A stretch of DNA of 64,000 nt from DATIBQ01 sp964573395 (GCA_964573395.1 CAZNJI010000003.1:30099-94098), one strand, 5' to 3'; positions 16,938 to 25,606 are shown, counted from the first letter of the stretch. Notes: generated by a model not told the origin, from the letters alone. Made by a program: numbers and translations.

Positions 16938-18206
16938 TTAAATGGGTAGATTCGCAGGAGGTTCCGCCTTCTTTGCCTCGATGCGAGTAAAGGTTGGCGT
17001 TTCTGCAACCCGCCCTGGAAGATGGTACATCGTCGCAAGCTCTTCGGTCGTTAGAATAAACGGCTTCTCCCCGTTCCTCCCCGGAGAAGTAAAGTAGCTT
17101 TTAATGTCAAAAAAATCAAACGGCCGATAAAAGAAATATCTTTTTTTATACGCTGAAAGAAGCTTTGCTTTCTTTTCTATGATTCTATTACCCAACAGAT
17201 CCTGCCAGGGAAAATCAAACGCCGTCGGTCCTTCCGGCTTGAATCCGTTCAATTCGCTTGAGTTGTACTGGCGAACGGCACCAGTCAATCCTGCGATCAT
17301 GTCTGCATTAAAATTTTCCTTCTTCGCCAAATAAATCGCCCGAATGCCGGCATCGAAGCCGAATTTGTTCAAATTCCTCTCGATCGATTCGATTATGGCG
17401 CTTTGCCCCCTTGTCTCGCGAACCGTGGTCGTTACATCGCCGTCCTTCTGAGTGGTCATTTCTTTTCGAAGCTTTTTAATGAGCGCGCGTGCGCTGTCTT
17501 TCCATGATTTGCCTGATTCTTCTTCTCCTTTGTCGTTCTTTACCGTGAACCGGCTGGTATCGGCGCGAACAATGATTTGGAACCACACCTGCTCTCCCGC
17601 GCCGATGGAGCCCATGTATTCAAGTGTTGGAGTAATCGGATCGATGCGTTCCTCTTCTTCAAGAGAACCGACCGCTCTATCAAGGCCGTAGTCAACATAC
17701 GTCTTTATGGGGTACGCATCTTCCTTCGTGAGAACGAATCGGCATCCCCACAAACTTAAGTCGGCATGCTTCGTAAATTCCGGAACTTGCAGCGTGTAAT
17801 CGGGCACTTCTTTCACTTCTGCCTGCGGATATTGCGCGTAAATTTGCGTCTCGATTATTTTCTGGAATTTCGCATTTGTCCGGATGAAAAAGCGGATCTT
17901 CCCCTCGACTGAAACGATTTCCAGGGAAAAGTAGTTGCGAAGGTTTCCTTTCCAGTATTTGTCAAAAAAATTTCCCGTGCCTCCCGTTTGATAGAGCGCA
18001 TTGAGCATCAGCTCCATGGCAACTGGTGATTTAAAAACATCTTTGGGCGGCTTTATTTCAAGCAGAACCCATTTAATGCCGTTGAGAAAAAGCGTATTAA
18101 TGTAGCTCACCCACAAATTCCATGCAATAACGACCAGCACCGGTACGGCGATAAAAATGGCGATTTGGTTCAGGAAACTGCCGAATCCTGAAGAAAATTC
18201 TTGCAT
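16938..18206 (-). CDS. Membrane protein of a Patescibacteria family (DUF8128-like)
   Basis: 422 residues: an N-terminal hydrophobic helix (about 13-38), then a soluble part with FSLEIVSVEGKIRFFIRTNAKFQKIIETQIYAQYPQAEVKEVPDYT. That pattern is one I associate with a patescibacterial family often encoded beside conjugation-type ATPases. The partner-like ATPase in this window is at 59939-61443, not adjacent. The C-terminus is soluble and Pro-rich. TATACT ends 7 nt before the ATG, so it starts its own transcript and probably carries mltG and the exonuclease. The function is not established. Confidence 0.55.
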   Translation of the reverse strand: MQEFSSGFGSFLNQIAIFIAVPVLVVIAWNLWVSYINTLFLNGIKWVLLEIKPPKDVFKSPVAMELMLNALYQTGGTGNFFDKYWKGNLRNYFSLEIVSVEGKIRFFIRTNAKFQKIIETQIYAQYPQAEVKEVPDYTLQVPEFTKHADLSLWGCRFVLTKEDAYPIKTYVDYGLDRAVGSLEEEERIDPITPTLEYMGSIGAGEQVWFQIIVRADTSRFTVKNDKGEEESGKSWKDSARALIKKLRKEMTTQKDGDVTTTVRETRGQSAIIESIERNLNKFGFDAGIRAIYLAKKENFNADMIAGLTGAVRQYNSSELNGFKPEGPTAFDFPWQDLLGNRIIEKKAKLLSAYKKRYFFYRPFDFFDIKSYFTSPGRNGEKPFILTTEELATMYHLPGRVAETPTFTRIEAKKAEPPANLPI

Positions 18207-18233
18207 AGCTAGTAGTATACCAGACGAGCGAGC

Positions 18234-18770
18234 TTACTTTTTAAACTGAATCGGAATGCGAACCGTCTTTGGCGGCGTGCGGGCAAGATCAGGATGCGTT
18301 AAGACGACAAAGCCCGTTTTGGTGGTCGGAAGCATTGAAAGGTTAATGACCGCATTGAATTCTTGGATGCCGTCCGGCGTGCTTCCCGAAACGCCCGCAA
18401 CCCTCTCTCCTGCCGGAATCGGCCGAAGGTCACTTAACGGCTTTCCCGCTGAGTCAATCACTTGTGCATAGAGCGCAACGCCGTTTACCGGAAGCCATTG
18501 ACATGCGCCGACCGTGCCGGAAACTGGCACGGTAGTGGTAATAACCTGCAAACCTTTCGGCGCAAAAACAGCAAGGCCACACTCGCTCGGTGCGGGCGTT
18601 TCCGTCACTGTGTCTTTCGCATTATTACTTTGCGTGCTTGTTCCTGCCGTGTCTTGAGAAGGAAACAAATTTGCCAGAAGCGTGAGCGCAAGAAGAACGA
18701 CAACAATGATGACGATCGGGTCATGACCCCCGAAGATTCCACTTGGTTGCGGCGCCTTTTCGTCAGCCAT
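18234..18770 (-). CDS. Membrane-anchored extracytoplasmic protein, unknown (Ig-like)
   Basis: 178 residues: a short cytoplasmic N-terminus, a hydrophobic helix (about 18-40, PIVIIVVVLLALTLLANLF), a Ser/Thr/Asn linker and a small extracellular domain (about 65-178) with CGLAVFAPKGLQVITTTVPVSGTVGACQW. The two cysteines could pair. The domain pattern is compatible with a Gmad2/Ig-like fold, but I cannot confirm this. It starts 2 nt after the stop of the region-4 regulator gene, so the two are cotranscribed. Confidence 0.5.
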   Translation of the reverse strand: MADEKAPQPSGIFGGHDPIVIIVVVLLALTLLANLFPSQDTAGTSTQSNNAKDTVTETPAPSECGLAVFAPKGLQVITTTVPVSGTVGACQWLPVNGVALYAQVIDSAGKPLSDLRPIPAGERVAGVSGSTPDGIQEFNAVINLSMLPTTKTGFVVLTHPDLARTPPKTVRIPIQFKK

Positions 18771-18772
18771 AC

Positions 18773-19798
18773 TTATGCCGGGCTATATTTGCCCTCATCG
18801 CTCTTTTTGAAATATTTTGCGTTCTGCAGATTGACGATGATGGTGTTCCGCTTTAAGAAGCGCTCTTTCAGCACGCGATCAATGATTTCTTCTTTCGTCA
18901 GCGGCCCCTCTTTTTCCAGGATTTCGCGAATGACGTCTCGCACCACGCCTGGCTTGTATCCCCATTCAGCGAGCGCGTAGTAGCCGCGGCCGACCAGAAC
19001 GAAACGAGGATCTTTAATGAGTTCGTTGTGGCAGGTTGCAACGTGCGTCTTTTTGTTGAACGTATCGCTGATCGCTTTTGCAACTTCTCGGAAGTGCATC
19101 GGAGAGCCGTGCTTTTTCATGATAAGGTACGCGTAGTCTTTGATGCCGCGCGTCTTTACGTTCTGCGAGTCGGCAGGGCCCCATTCGCCGAGCGGATTCT
19201 TTGCGATGCGCTTTGAAATGGAAAGCCAGCGTCGGGCGATTTCTTCGTTTTTATACTGCTCGGAAACGTTGGAAAGTTCCTCTATGAATCGGCTAATCAG
19301 GTCGTTTTCCGCCAAAAGTTCTCGGTCTGATATGTTCTGATAAATAGCATGCAGCGCTTCGTGGATCATTTCAGAAATTTCTTCGTCAATCGTCCAGCGG
19401 GATTTGAAATGAGGGTCTTCCTTCAGTTTTTTGAATTCATCGCCGAGCACCAAGTAGAAATGAATGTGGTTCTGCACTGACTTGTCTTTTGAAAGCGCGG
19501 TTAAAAGCTCCTCTTCGTGCACCATCACGCCGAGCGAATCAATGACGCTTTTGAGTTCTTGGAACGTTTTGTGTTCGCTCTTAAACGCCTCGCTTTTTCG
19601 AATAGCGTTCAAAGCCGCGTTTTCAATCTGCCGTACGCGTTCTCGAGTGATGCCGTATTTCTTCCCAATCGCCTCAAGCGTTTTCGGTTCTCCATCGCCA
19701 AGACCATACCGGTTGACGATAATGTCGTGCGCACGATCTTGCAGCTCTGAAAGCAGACGCTTGGTGACTTGTTTCGGTTTGAAATTGACTGAAGGCAT
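18773..19798 (-). CDS. Sigma-70 region 4-like protein with HARE-HTH-type C-terminus
   Basis: 341 residues. The N-terminal segment (about 14-70, LLSELQDRAHDIIVNRYGLG...LEAIGKKYGITRERVRQIENAALNAIRK) is a clear sigma region 4 helix-turn-helix with the family R-E-R-V-R-Q-I-E motif. There is no region 2 or 3. The C-terminal third (about 225-300, MHFREVAKAISDTFNKKTHVATCHNELIKDPRFVLVGRGYYALAEWG) resembles the HARE-HTH domain of RpoE-delta and ASXL proteins. ATG at 19798 is chosen over an upstream frame at 19870 because TTGACT-16-TACTAT lies between them. It probably modulates RNA polymerase rather than acting as a full sigma. Confidence 0.7.
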   Translation of the reverse strand: MPSVNFKPKQVTKRLLSELQDRAHDIIVNRYGLGDGEPKTLEAIGKKYGITRERVRQIENAALNAIRKSEAFKSEHKTFQELKSVIDSLGVMVHEEELLTALSKDKSVQNHIHFYLVLGDEFKKLKEDPHFKSRWTIDEEISEMIHEALHAIYQNISDRELLAENDLISRFIEELSNVSEQYKNEEIARRWLSISKRIAKNPLGEWGPADSQNVKTRGIKDYAYLIMKKHGSPMHFREVAKAISDTFNKKTHVATCHNELIKDPRFVLVGRGYYALAEWGYKPGVVRDVIREILEKEGPLTKEEIIDRVLKERFLKRNTIIVNLQNAKYFKKSDEGKYSPA

Positions 19799-19826
19799 GT
19801 GTGTTTTGGTTAATTTGTATAAGTTG

Positions 19827-19854
19827 ATAGTATCATGCTTGCAAGAAAAGTCAA
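19827..19854 (-). promoter_or_regulatory. Promoter of the region-4 regulator gene
   Basis: On the minus strand TTGACT (19854-19849), 16 nt, TACTAT (19832-19827). It lies inside the longer open frame and so fixes the start at 19798. The leader of about 20 nt is A/C-rich with no SD. Confidence 0.65.
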
Positions 19855-19862
19855 CATATCCC

Positions 19863-20930
19863 CTAGCCAATCCGCTTGATGTCTTGGATAGTAAGCGCGA
19901 TCATGAGTGCAATCAGGAGCATGAATCCGATGATGTGGATGATGCCGACAACTTCCTGGCTAAATTTCCTTCGGGTAACCGCTTCAAGGCCAAGAATAAG
20001 GAGCCGGCCGCCATCGAGCGCCGGAAACGGAATCAGGTTCAACACGGCCAAGTTAAGCGATATGAGCGCTACGAATGAGAGGAAGTAGCTGATGCCGACG
20101 CTTGCCGCCTCTGAAACCGCCCCGGCAAGCCCCACCGGACCGATGAACGCCTCAAGCCCGCCCTTTCCCTGCACCAGCGTTGCAATCAAGTTTCCAAAAG
20201 CAACAACAACGCTTTTCGTAATGAGCACGGATTCCTTCAACCCAACCCACATCGCCTTGAACGGAGAGAGTGTTATGACCGCTATCGGTTCAGCCGCAAT
20301 GCCAATGGAACGAGTGCCGTTTTCCGAATCTATGGCCGGAATGATGGGAATGAGTTCCAGTTTTCCTTCCCGTTCTACGGTCAGCTGAATTTTGCTTTGC
20401 GTTTCGGAATTTTGCAGCAGCGAACGGATATCTTCGGTGTGCGGATTTTCTATCACCGTACCGGCAGAGCGAATTTCAATGATGCGATCGTGCAACCGGA
20501 TTCCCGCATCTTCAGCCGGAGATTTCGGCAGAACGCTGATAACTTCCGGCGTGCCTTCAGGTACTACTTGCGGCACGCCGATCATGAATGCGGCTGAAAG
20601 CAGGATCCAGCCGAGCAGAAAATTGCAAACCACGCCCGCCACCAGCACCAGCGCCTGTTGGTACCGAGGGCGATTTAAAAAGAGCCGCTCAGGAGCAACG
20701 TCGGTTCGCGGTTCGATGGTGTTTTCTCCCGCAATCTTCACGAACCCGCCGATCGGCAGCGCGTTCAATGAAAAGGTGGTTTCCTTTCCCTTCCAGCTCG
20801 CAACCTTCGGCGGAATGCCGAAACCGAATTCATCAACCTTCATGCCGGAGCGCCGCGCGGCAAAGTAATGCCCCCATTCATGAACGAGCACCGTGATTAA
20901 AAGCACTGCAATAAAAATAATGGCCGTCAT
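19863..20930 (-). CDS. rseP: Site-2 protease, RseP/RasP family
   Basis: Intramembrane zinc metalloprotease that cleaves regulatory membrane proteins. The 355 residues carry the active-site HExxH in VLVHEWGHYFAARRSG (about 15-25), a single PDZ domain (about 120-190, VISVLPKSPAEDAGIRLHDRIIEI) and the second catalytic motif LIPFPALDGGRLL near residue 305. Four transmembrane helices are visible. It lies 2 nt after frr. A possible substrate is any bitopic anti-sigma factor, for example the DUF5667 protein at 57750 (speculative). Confidence 0.95.
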   Translation of the reverse strand: MTAIIFIAVLLITVLVHEWGHYFAARRSGMKVDEFGFGIPPKVASWKGKETTFSLNALPIGGFVKIAGENTIEPRTDVAPERLFLNRPRYQQALVLVAGVVCNFLLGWILLSAAFMIGVPQVVPEGTPEVISVLPKSPAEDAGIRLHDRIIEIRSAGTVIENPHTEDIRSLLQNSETQSKIQLTVEREGKLELIPIIPAIDSENGTRSIGIAAEPIAVITLSPFKAMWVGLKESVLITKSVVVAFGNLIATLVQGKGGLEAFIGPVGLAGAVSEAASVGISYFLSFVALISLNLAVLNLIPFPALDGGRLLILGLEAVTRRKFSQEVVGIIHIIGFMLLIALMIALTIQDIKRIG

Positions 20931-20932
20931 CG

Positions 20933-21469
20933 CTAGTTCAGAATTTCTTCCTCTTTTCTTTCAAACATTTTTTCAAGATTTCCGTTTCCGCCGTCGACAA
21001 GCTTCTGCAGATCGTCTTTTGCTTTAAAGAGAGCGTCTTCAGGAAGCCCGCCGTCCTTGATTCGAGCCAGCTCGTTTTCGCGAATTTGCCGAAGCTGGAT
21101 GCGCGCGTCTTCCAAGCGTTCTTTCGCTACCTTCACCAGCTGCGCGCGGCGCTCGGTAGTGAGCTGCGGCACGATTACCCTGATTCCCTGGTCATCCACC
21201 GCGATTGAAAATCCCAGCTGCGATGCATGGAGCGCCCGCTCGACTTCCTTAATGAGATTCTTATCCCACGGAGCAACGCGAAGCGTTCGGGGGTCTTCGA
21301 TGGCGATTGAGGAAACGTTCTTAATGGGCATGAACGATCCGTATGACTCGACCTGCACGTGGTCAAGGAGCGCCGGCGCCGCGCGGCCGGTATGGAGCTG
21401 CTGGTACTCCTTCTGAAGCCATTCTTCAATTCGCTTCACCTCAGACTGAAAATTTCCAAATGAATGCAT
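20933..21469 (-). CDS. frr: Ribosome recycling factor
   Basis: Splits post-termination ribosomes with EF-G. The 178 residues from ATG 21469 (MHSFGNFQSEV) include TGRAAPALLDHVQVESYGSFMPIKNVSSI and the C-terminal helix ELARIKDGGLPEDALFKAKDDLQKLVDGGN. A longer frame to 21559 is not part of the family and lies upstream of TATACT, which ends 6 nt before the chosen ATG. It is cotranscribed with rseP. Confidence 0.96.
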   Translation of the reverse strand: MHSFGNFQSEVKRIEEWLQKEYQQLHTGRAAPALLDHVQVESYGSFMPIKNVSSIAIEDPRTLRVAPWDKNLIKEVERALHASQLGFSIAVDDQGIRVIVPQLTTERRAQLVKVAKERLEDARIQLRQIRENELARIKDGGLPEDALFKAKDDLQKLVDGGNGNLEKMFERKEEEILN

Positions 21470-21489
21470 GGGGCGAGTATAACACAGGG

Positions 21490-22125
21490 TTACGGCCGAA
21501 GCGCGGTAACGACATATTCCATGACCTGCTTCGGAGAAAGGTTGCCCTCTGTCAGCCATTTTTTTGCTTCATACAAGAAGCGAAGCTGCTCTCCGTCTTT
21601 TGCATTCTTTTCTTTCAATAATCGTTCGTATTGGTCAAGGAGCGTCAGCGCTTCATACTTTCGGGCTTCGATTTCTCCTTCCCCCGCGAATGCCTCCTTA
21701 ATATGAGCAAGTTGCGCTGCCTCCGGAAGAGAAGTGAAATCTTTTTTGCCGGACTGAGCGCCTTCTTCGCCATTCATAAATAGGAGCGCCCTTGAGCGTA
21801 TCGTTTCCGGCAACAGAAGCGGCCATGGCGTAATGAGGCAGAAGCGTATCTCTTCGCCCGGCTCTTCAAGCGTTTTTAAGAGCGCCTGGTGCGCTTCCGG
21901 GGTCATCACGCCGAAGCTTGCAATAATATAGTATGGCCGATCGCGCCGTTCGCTATTGAGCGAAACGAGCGAATGCGCATGTTCCAGGGAAAGCTTCGGT
22001 TCAGTGAGCAGGTAGGTTTCAAAGTCATGGCTTTCGAGCAATTCAGAAAGCTCTCCGCCGCTTGCAAGGCCCCCCTTAAAGATGAACACTTTGTTATGCG
22101 GATGTTGGGTGATGGCGGTGTGCAT
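21490..22125 (-). CDS. holB: DNA polymerase III delta-prime-like clamp-loader subunit
   Basis: A 211-residue fragment-like AAA+ protein. The diagnostic segment is MTPEAHQALLKTLEEPGEEIRFCLITPWPLLLPETIRSRA, matching the sensor 1 and arginine-finger region of HolB/DnaX (NALLKTLEEPP...IPTIRSRC). No Walker A is present, as is usual for delta-prime, and the N-terminal domain is short. ATG at 22125 follows the mreB stop by 1 nt. Other possibilities are a stand-alone clamp-loader remnant. Confidence 0.75.
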   Translation of the reverse strand: MHTAITQHPHNKVFIFKGGLASGGELSELLESHDFETYLLTEPKLSLEHAHSLVSLNSERRDRPYYIIASFGVMTPEAHQALLKTLEEPGEEIRFCLITPWPLLLPETIRSRALLFMNGEEGAQSGKKDFTSLPEAAQLAHIKEAFAGEGEIEARKYEALTLLDQYERLLKEKNAKDGEQLRFLYEAKKWLTEGNLSPKQVMEYVVTALRP

Positions 22126-22126
22126 G

Positions 22127-23146
22127 TTATTTTTTCGAAAGCATCGAGCGCTTATACGCATCCAGGTGCTCAAGCGCAATACCGGTTCCTTTCGCAACGC
22201 AGTACAGCGCTTCGTCTGCCAGGCGGACCCGAACGCCGGTTTGCTGTTCGATCAGCTGGGTCAGGTTGCGCAGCTGGCTCGTGCCGCCCGTCATGATGAT
22301 TCCATGATCGATAATGTCAGAGGCGAGCTCGGGAGGAGTTTGCTGCAGCACGTGCTTAATCGCTTTTACCATTTGCTTCAGTTCCGCATCGATGGCGCGG
22401 GCGAGTTCGTTCGTCGTTACTTGCACCGTTTTCGGAAGCCCTTCAATCAGATCGCGCCCTTTCACCTGCTGTTTTTCATCTTTTACTACCGGCATGGCCG
22501 ATGCATGGGAAATTTTCAGTTCTTCTGCCGTTTTGTCTCCGATTGAAAGCCCGTGCGTCCGCCGCAGGTAATCGACGATTGCCTGATCGATTTTGTTCCC
22601 CGCGCACTTTACCGAAGTGCAGGCAACGATGCCGCCGAGCGAAATCACGGCCACGTCGGTGGTGCCACCGCCAATGTCGACGATCATGAATCCACGGGAT
22701 TGATTGATCGGAATCCCTGCGCCGATTGCCGCAAGAATCGGCTCTTTCACGATTACCGCGCTTTTTGCTCCGGCGCGAATGGTTGCCTCAACCACCGCGC
22801 GGCGCTCGGTTGAAGTGATACCGGCAGGAACGGAGACCAATACATCCGGCTTGAACCAGTGGAATTTTCCGAGCGCCTTGTTAATGAAATGGCGGAGCAT
22901 TGCCTCCGTCACGCGGTAGTCCGCAATGACGCCGTCTTGCATCGGCCGGTAGACGATGACCGTATCGGGAGTTTTTCCGACCATATCCTTCGCTTCGCCG
23001 CCGATCGCCAAAATGCGATTCGTCTCGCGCGAAACGGCAACGATCGACGGCTCGTTCAAGATAATCCCCTTTCCGGAAGCATAGACGAGGCAGTTGGCAG
23101 TTCCCAAGTCTATGCCGATTTTTTTGTGCCACGGCAATTGAAACAT
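22127..23146 (-). CDS. mreB: Rod shape-determining protein MreB
   Basis: Actin homologue that guides lateral wall synthesis. The 339 residues from ATG 23146 include phosphate 1 KIGIDLGTANCLVYASGKG, phosphate 2 FMIVDIGGGTTDVAVISLGG (about 165), and the adenosine motif GIIMTGGTSQLRNLTQLIEQQTGV (about 295). TTGAAA-16-TATACT ends 8 nt before this ATG, which excludes the longer frame from 23194. It is divergent from priA. Confidence 0.97.
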   Translation of the reverse strand: MFQLPWHKKIGIDLGTANCLVYASGKGIILNEPSIVAVSRETNRILAIGGEAKDMVGKTPDTVIVYRPMQDGVIADYRVTEAMLRHFINKALGKFHWFKPDVLVSVPAGITSTERRAVVEATIRAGAKSAVIVKEPILAAIGAGIPINQSRGFMIVDIGGGTTDVAVISLGGIVACTSVKCAGNKIDQAIVDYLRRTHGLSIGDKTAEELKISHASAMPVVKDEKQQVKGRDLIEGLPKTVQVTTNELARAIDAELKQMVKAIKHVLQQTPPELASDIIDHGIIMTGGTSQLRNLTQLIEQQTGVRVRLADEALYCVAKGTGIALEHLDAYKRSMLSKK

Positions 23147-23154
23147 GTGTCCAA

Positions 23155-23182
23155 AGTATACGGTTCGGGCCGAAAGTTTCAA
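23155..23182 (-). promoter_or_regulatory. mreB promoter, leaderless geometry
   Basis: On the minus strand TTGAAA (23182-23177), 16 nt, TATACT (23160-23155), 8 nt to ATG. It is back-to-back with the priA promoter at 23190. Confidence 0.7.
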
Positions 23183-23189
23183 CCTTGCT

Positions 23190-23217
23190 TTCAAGTTTTT
23201 GCAGTTAACCGTACACT
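23190..23217 (+). promoter_or_regulatory. priA promoter
   Basis: TTCAAG (23190-23195), 16 nt, TACACT (23212-23217), 6 nt to the priA ATG. Confidence 0.6.
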
Positions 23218-23223
23218 AGACAC

Positions 23224-25095
23224 ATGCAGGTTATCTCTGTCATTCCGATTCAGAAAGGTATTCCGTTCGATACCCTTACCTACTACTCCCACGATCCGGT
23301 ACCTGAAGGATTCTTGGTGCAGATTCCGCTCCAGTCTCGGCAGATTACCGGCGTGGCAATCGAGTCGAGATCGCTCTCGGATGCCAAGCTTGATGTCAAA
23401 TCGTCGGCTTTTTCGCTGAAGAAAATCAGCCAAATTATCGGGCCGAGCAGTATCGACCGAATATTCCTTACCGCTGCCAAAAAAGTAGCGCGGCGTTCCT
23501 TTATTCCGCTTGGCGCGCTATTAGGAGAAATACTCGTGAGTGCAACCCTTGAACAGCGGCAATATCTGACAAAAGAATCGAGCGCCGAATCGAAGCACCA
23601 GGCGCCGCTGTTTGTCCAAGGAGACAGCGCCATGCGCGCGGATGACTACCGAATGCTTATTCGCGATGCCCTCGCAGGGCATCAATCGGTGCTCTTCATT
23701 GCGCCGACCATCGGCCAGGTAGAAGAGTGGCGAGCAATTCTTGCAAAAGGAATTGAGAAGCGTTCATTCGTTTTACATAGCGACGTTACCAAAACCGAAC
23801 AGAAAAAAATCTACCGCGAGCTGTTTCAGCGGGAAGGAGCGTTCATCCTCTTTGCAACTCCCCACTATGCGATGATTCCATGGCTTGAAACGCCGATCAC
23901 GATTCTTGATAATCTCTCTCATGTCGGCTACCTCTCCCACGGCAGTGTTCCGGTCGATTATCAGGAATTCTATCGAACCATCGTTGCAGCACGGAACAAA
24001 AAGTTGGTACTCGGCGACAGAGTGATTCCGTTCCGATATGTATGGGAAGAAGAAAAAAATCCGCGCAGCTTGTTTCCGCGCAGCTACCTTCCAACGAAAC
24101 TGCACATCCTCGATACTTCAAAACGCACGTTCGAGAACATCAGCCAGGAAATAGTCGAACTGCTCCGCCATACGGATGTCACCCAAAAGAAAGTGTTCGT
24201 CTACGCGGAGCGGAAAGGGATCGCCCCATACTCCGTCTGCCGAACCTGCAAAATGGTCATCAAGTGCCGCCACTGCGCCGCATCGCTCGTGCTTCGCAGT
24301 GTTACCGGGTCGGACGGAAAAAAGGAACGCGCGTTCCTTTGCCCAGAGTGCGGCAATCAAGAGCCAAGCACCTATACCTGCGCCAACTGCGGCAGCTGGG
24401 ATATCGAGGCAAGAGAAAGCGGTAGTGAAGGACTTTTCGAAGCGATAAAAAATCTGAACCTCTCGCTCCCGACGCTTCTGATTGAGGGAGAACGGGAAAC
24501 TGATGAAGACATTAAGCGGGCGCTTGAGAATGCGCCACGGGGAGCAGTTATTATCGGCACCGACCGGGCGTTTTCATTCCTGCGGGAGACCGATTTCTCA
24601 ATTATTCCCCACTTCGACCGACTGCTAAGCAAAATGACGCTCGGCGCCGGAGAGCGAACGCTGCGCCTTCTGTACCAGCTTGATGAAATTACCACCGACC
24701 GGATCATCCTCGTAACCAAGAATCCCACGCAATCATTTTTGAAGGCGCTCGAAAAGAAAGAATTGGGAAAATACGTTGAAGAAGAAAAAGAAGTGGCGCG
24801 AGCGCTCGGCTATCCGCCGTTTGGCACCATGTTCAAGGTAAGCATCCGCACGCCGGAACACGATCGCGAAAACGCCGTCGAATCGGTGATAGCCGCCTGC
24901 AAACCGCTTGAAGCGTTCCATGTGAGCTCGAAACGCAGCCGCCCCGGCGCCGCCTACGTGACGCTTATCTTCTTGGTAAAAGCCGGACGATCGTTTTTCG
25001 AAAGCGACACCGGACACTACGAACGACTGGTTGCCGAACTTTCCCTCTTGCCGTATCGGCCGAACATTGAAGGCAACCCTGATCGGGTCATATAA
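23224..25095 (+). CDS. priA: PriA-like primosomal protein with all helicase motifs lost
   Basis: 623 residues aligning in order with PriA. There is an N-terminal DNA-binding region (VISVIPIQKGIPFDTLTYYS...GFLVQIPLQSRQITGVAIE) and a helicase-fold region. The zinc-binding block has eight cysteines in four CxxC pairs (CRTC, CRHC, CPEC, CANC; about 338-400). The C-terminal domain contains ARALGYPPFGTMFKVSI. The nucleotide motifs are gone: where PriA has GVTGSGKTEVY it reads QGDSAMRADDY; DEEH is DNLS; LGSATPS is LGDRVIP; VAGRAGR is LDEITTD. It can hardly be an ATPase. It may serve as a structural or DNA-recognition factor for replication restart (inference). The fold assignment is secure; activity is doubtful. 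Confidence 0.85.
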   Translation: MQVISVIPIQKGIPFDTLTYYSHDPVPEGFLVQIPLQSRQITGVAIESRSLSDAKLDVKSSAFSLKKISQIIGPSSIDRIFLTAAKKVARRSFIPLGALLGEILVSATLEQRQYLTKESSAESKHQAPLFVQGDSAMRADDYRMLIRDALAGHQSVLFIAPTIGQVEEWRAILAKGIEKRSFVLHSDVTKTEQKKIYRELFQREGAFILFATPHYAMIPWLETPITILDNLSHVGYLSHGSVPVDYQEFYRTIVAARNKKLVLGDRVIPFRYVWEEEKNPRSLFPRSYLPTKLHILDTSKRTFENISQEIVELLRHTDVTQKKVFVYAERKGIAPYSVCRTCKMVIKCRHCAASLVLRSVTGSDGKKERAFLCPECGNQEPSTYTCANCGSWDIEARESGSEGLFEAIKNLNLSLPTLLIEGERETDEDIKRALENAPRGAVIIGTDRAFSFLRETDFSIIPHFDRLLSKMTLGAGERTLRLLYQLDEITTDRIILVTKNPTQSFLKALEKKELGKYVEEEKEVARALGYPPFGTMFKVSIRTPEHDRENAVESVIAACKPLEAFHVSSKRSRPGAAYVTLIFLVKAGRSFFESDTGHYERLVAELSLLPYRPNIEGNPDRVI

Positions 25096-25110
25096 CCACT
25101 CTCTTGAAAC

Positions 25111-25196
25111 TTTTCTTTTGGAAACACGCATATTTTTTCTCGTGAAAAATTACTCCGCTCGTCTTACACCGACTGCGCGAGGTTCCCAAAAGAAAA
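25111..25196 (+). repeat. ACGA-hairpin repeat, copy A (inverted orientation)
   Basis: Outer arms TTTTCTTTTGG (25111-25121) and CCAAAAGAAAA (25186-25196) pair perfectly over 11 bp. Inside is a TTTTTC-TCGT-GAAAAA hairpin (25134-25149), and a CTCG-type stem surrounds gactgcgcgag. The same architecture recurs at 25231 and 53967. Together with copy C it fills most of the 280-nt gap between priA and rpsU. Confidence 0.6.
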
Positions 25197-25230
25197 TTTC
25201 TGCGTTCGTTTGACTGAGAAGCCAGAACTG

Positions 25231-25307
25231 TTTTTTGAGAGGCTCCGCAGGCGGGTAGCCGAGGCTGAGCAAAAAATCACGAGATTTTTATGCATACTCT
25301 CAAAAAA
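25231..25307 (-). repeat. ACGA-hairpin repeat, copy C
   Basis: Outer arms TTTTTTGAGAG (25231-25241) and CTCTCAAAAAA (25297-25307). The inner hairpin AAAAATC-ACGA-GATTTTT has the same loop as copy B. The GC-rich block CGCAGGCGGGTAGCCGAG is shared with copy B. It is inverted relative to copy A, 34 nt away. The -/+ labels only record relative orientation. Confidence 0.6.
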
Positions 25308-25337
25308 TAGTTCCGGGCAAATCATATCTTAGGTAAT

Positions 25338-25366
25338 TTGCGCCAGCACAAATCATGTGGTACGAT
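25338..25366 (+). promoter_or_regulatory. rpsU promoter, leaderless geometry
   Basis: TTGCGC (25338-25343), 17 nt, TACGAT (25361-25366), 8 nt to the rpsU ATG. Confidence 0.6.
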
Positions 25367-25374
25367 TTCGGCTC

Positions 25375-25599
25375 ATGCCAATTATCAATGTAGAAATGAA
25401 AAAAACCGGCACCGAAAATCCAACGAGCCTCATTCGCCGATTTTCGCGCAAGATGCAGGAAGCCGGCATCATCCCGAAAGTAAAAGGAAAGCGATACAGC
25501 CAGCGCGCGCCATCATCGCTCTCTTTAAAAACGATGGCACTGCGAAGAATCGCGCGCCGAAAAGAAGTCGAACGGCTCAAGAAACTTGGCAAAATGTAA
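25375..25599 (+). CDS. rpsU: 30S ribosomal protein bS21
   Basis: A 74-residue small-subunit protein, basic throughout. It begins MPIINVEMKKTGTENPTSLIRRFSRKMQEAGIIPKVKGKRYSQR, and the C-terminal half is ALRRIARRKEVERLKKLGKM. The P-x3-LIRRFSRK...G pattern fits bS21. ATG at 25375 is chosen over 25357 because TACGAT ends 8 nt before it. ybeY follows after 7 nt. Confidence 0.88.
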   Translation: MPIINVEMKKTGTENPTSLIRRFSRKMQEAGIIPKVKGKRYSQRAPSSLSLKTMALRRIARRKEVERLKKLGKM

Positions 25600-25606
25600 A
25601 GATTTC

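Noticed and set aside
19799..19870. N-terminal extension of the region-4 regulator
   Set aside because: A TTGACT-16-TACTAT promoter lies inside this stretch, so it is not transcribed from the gene's own start; the homology begins at 19798.
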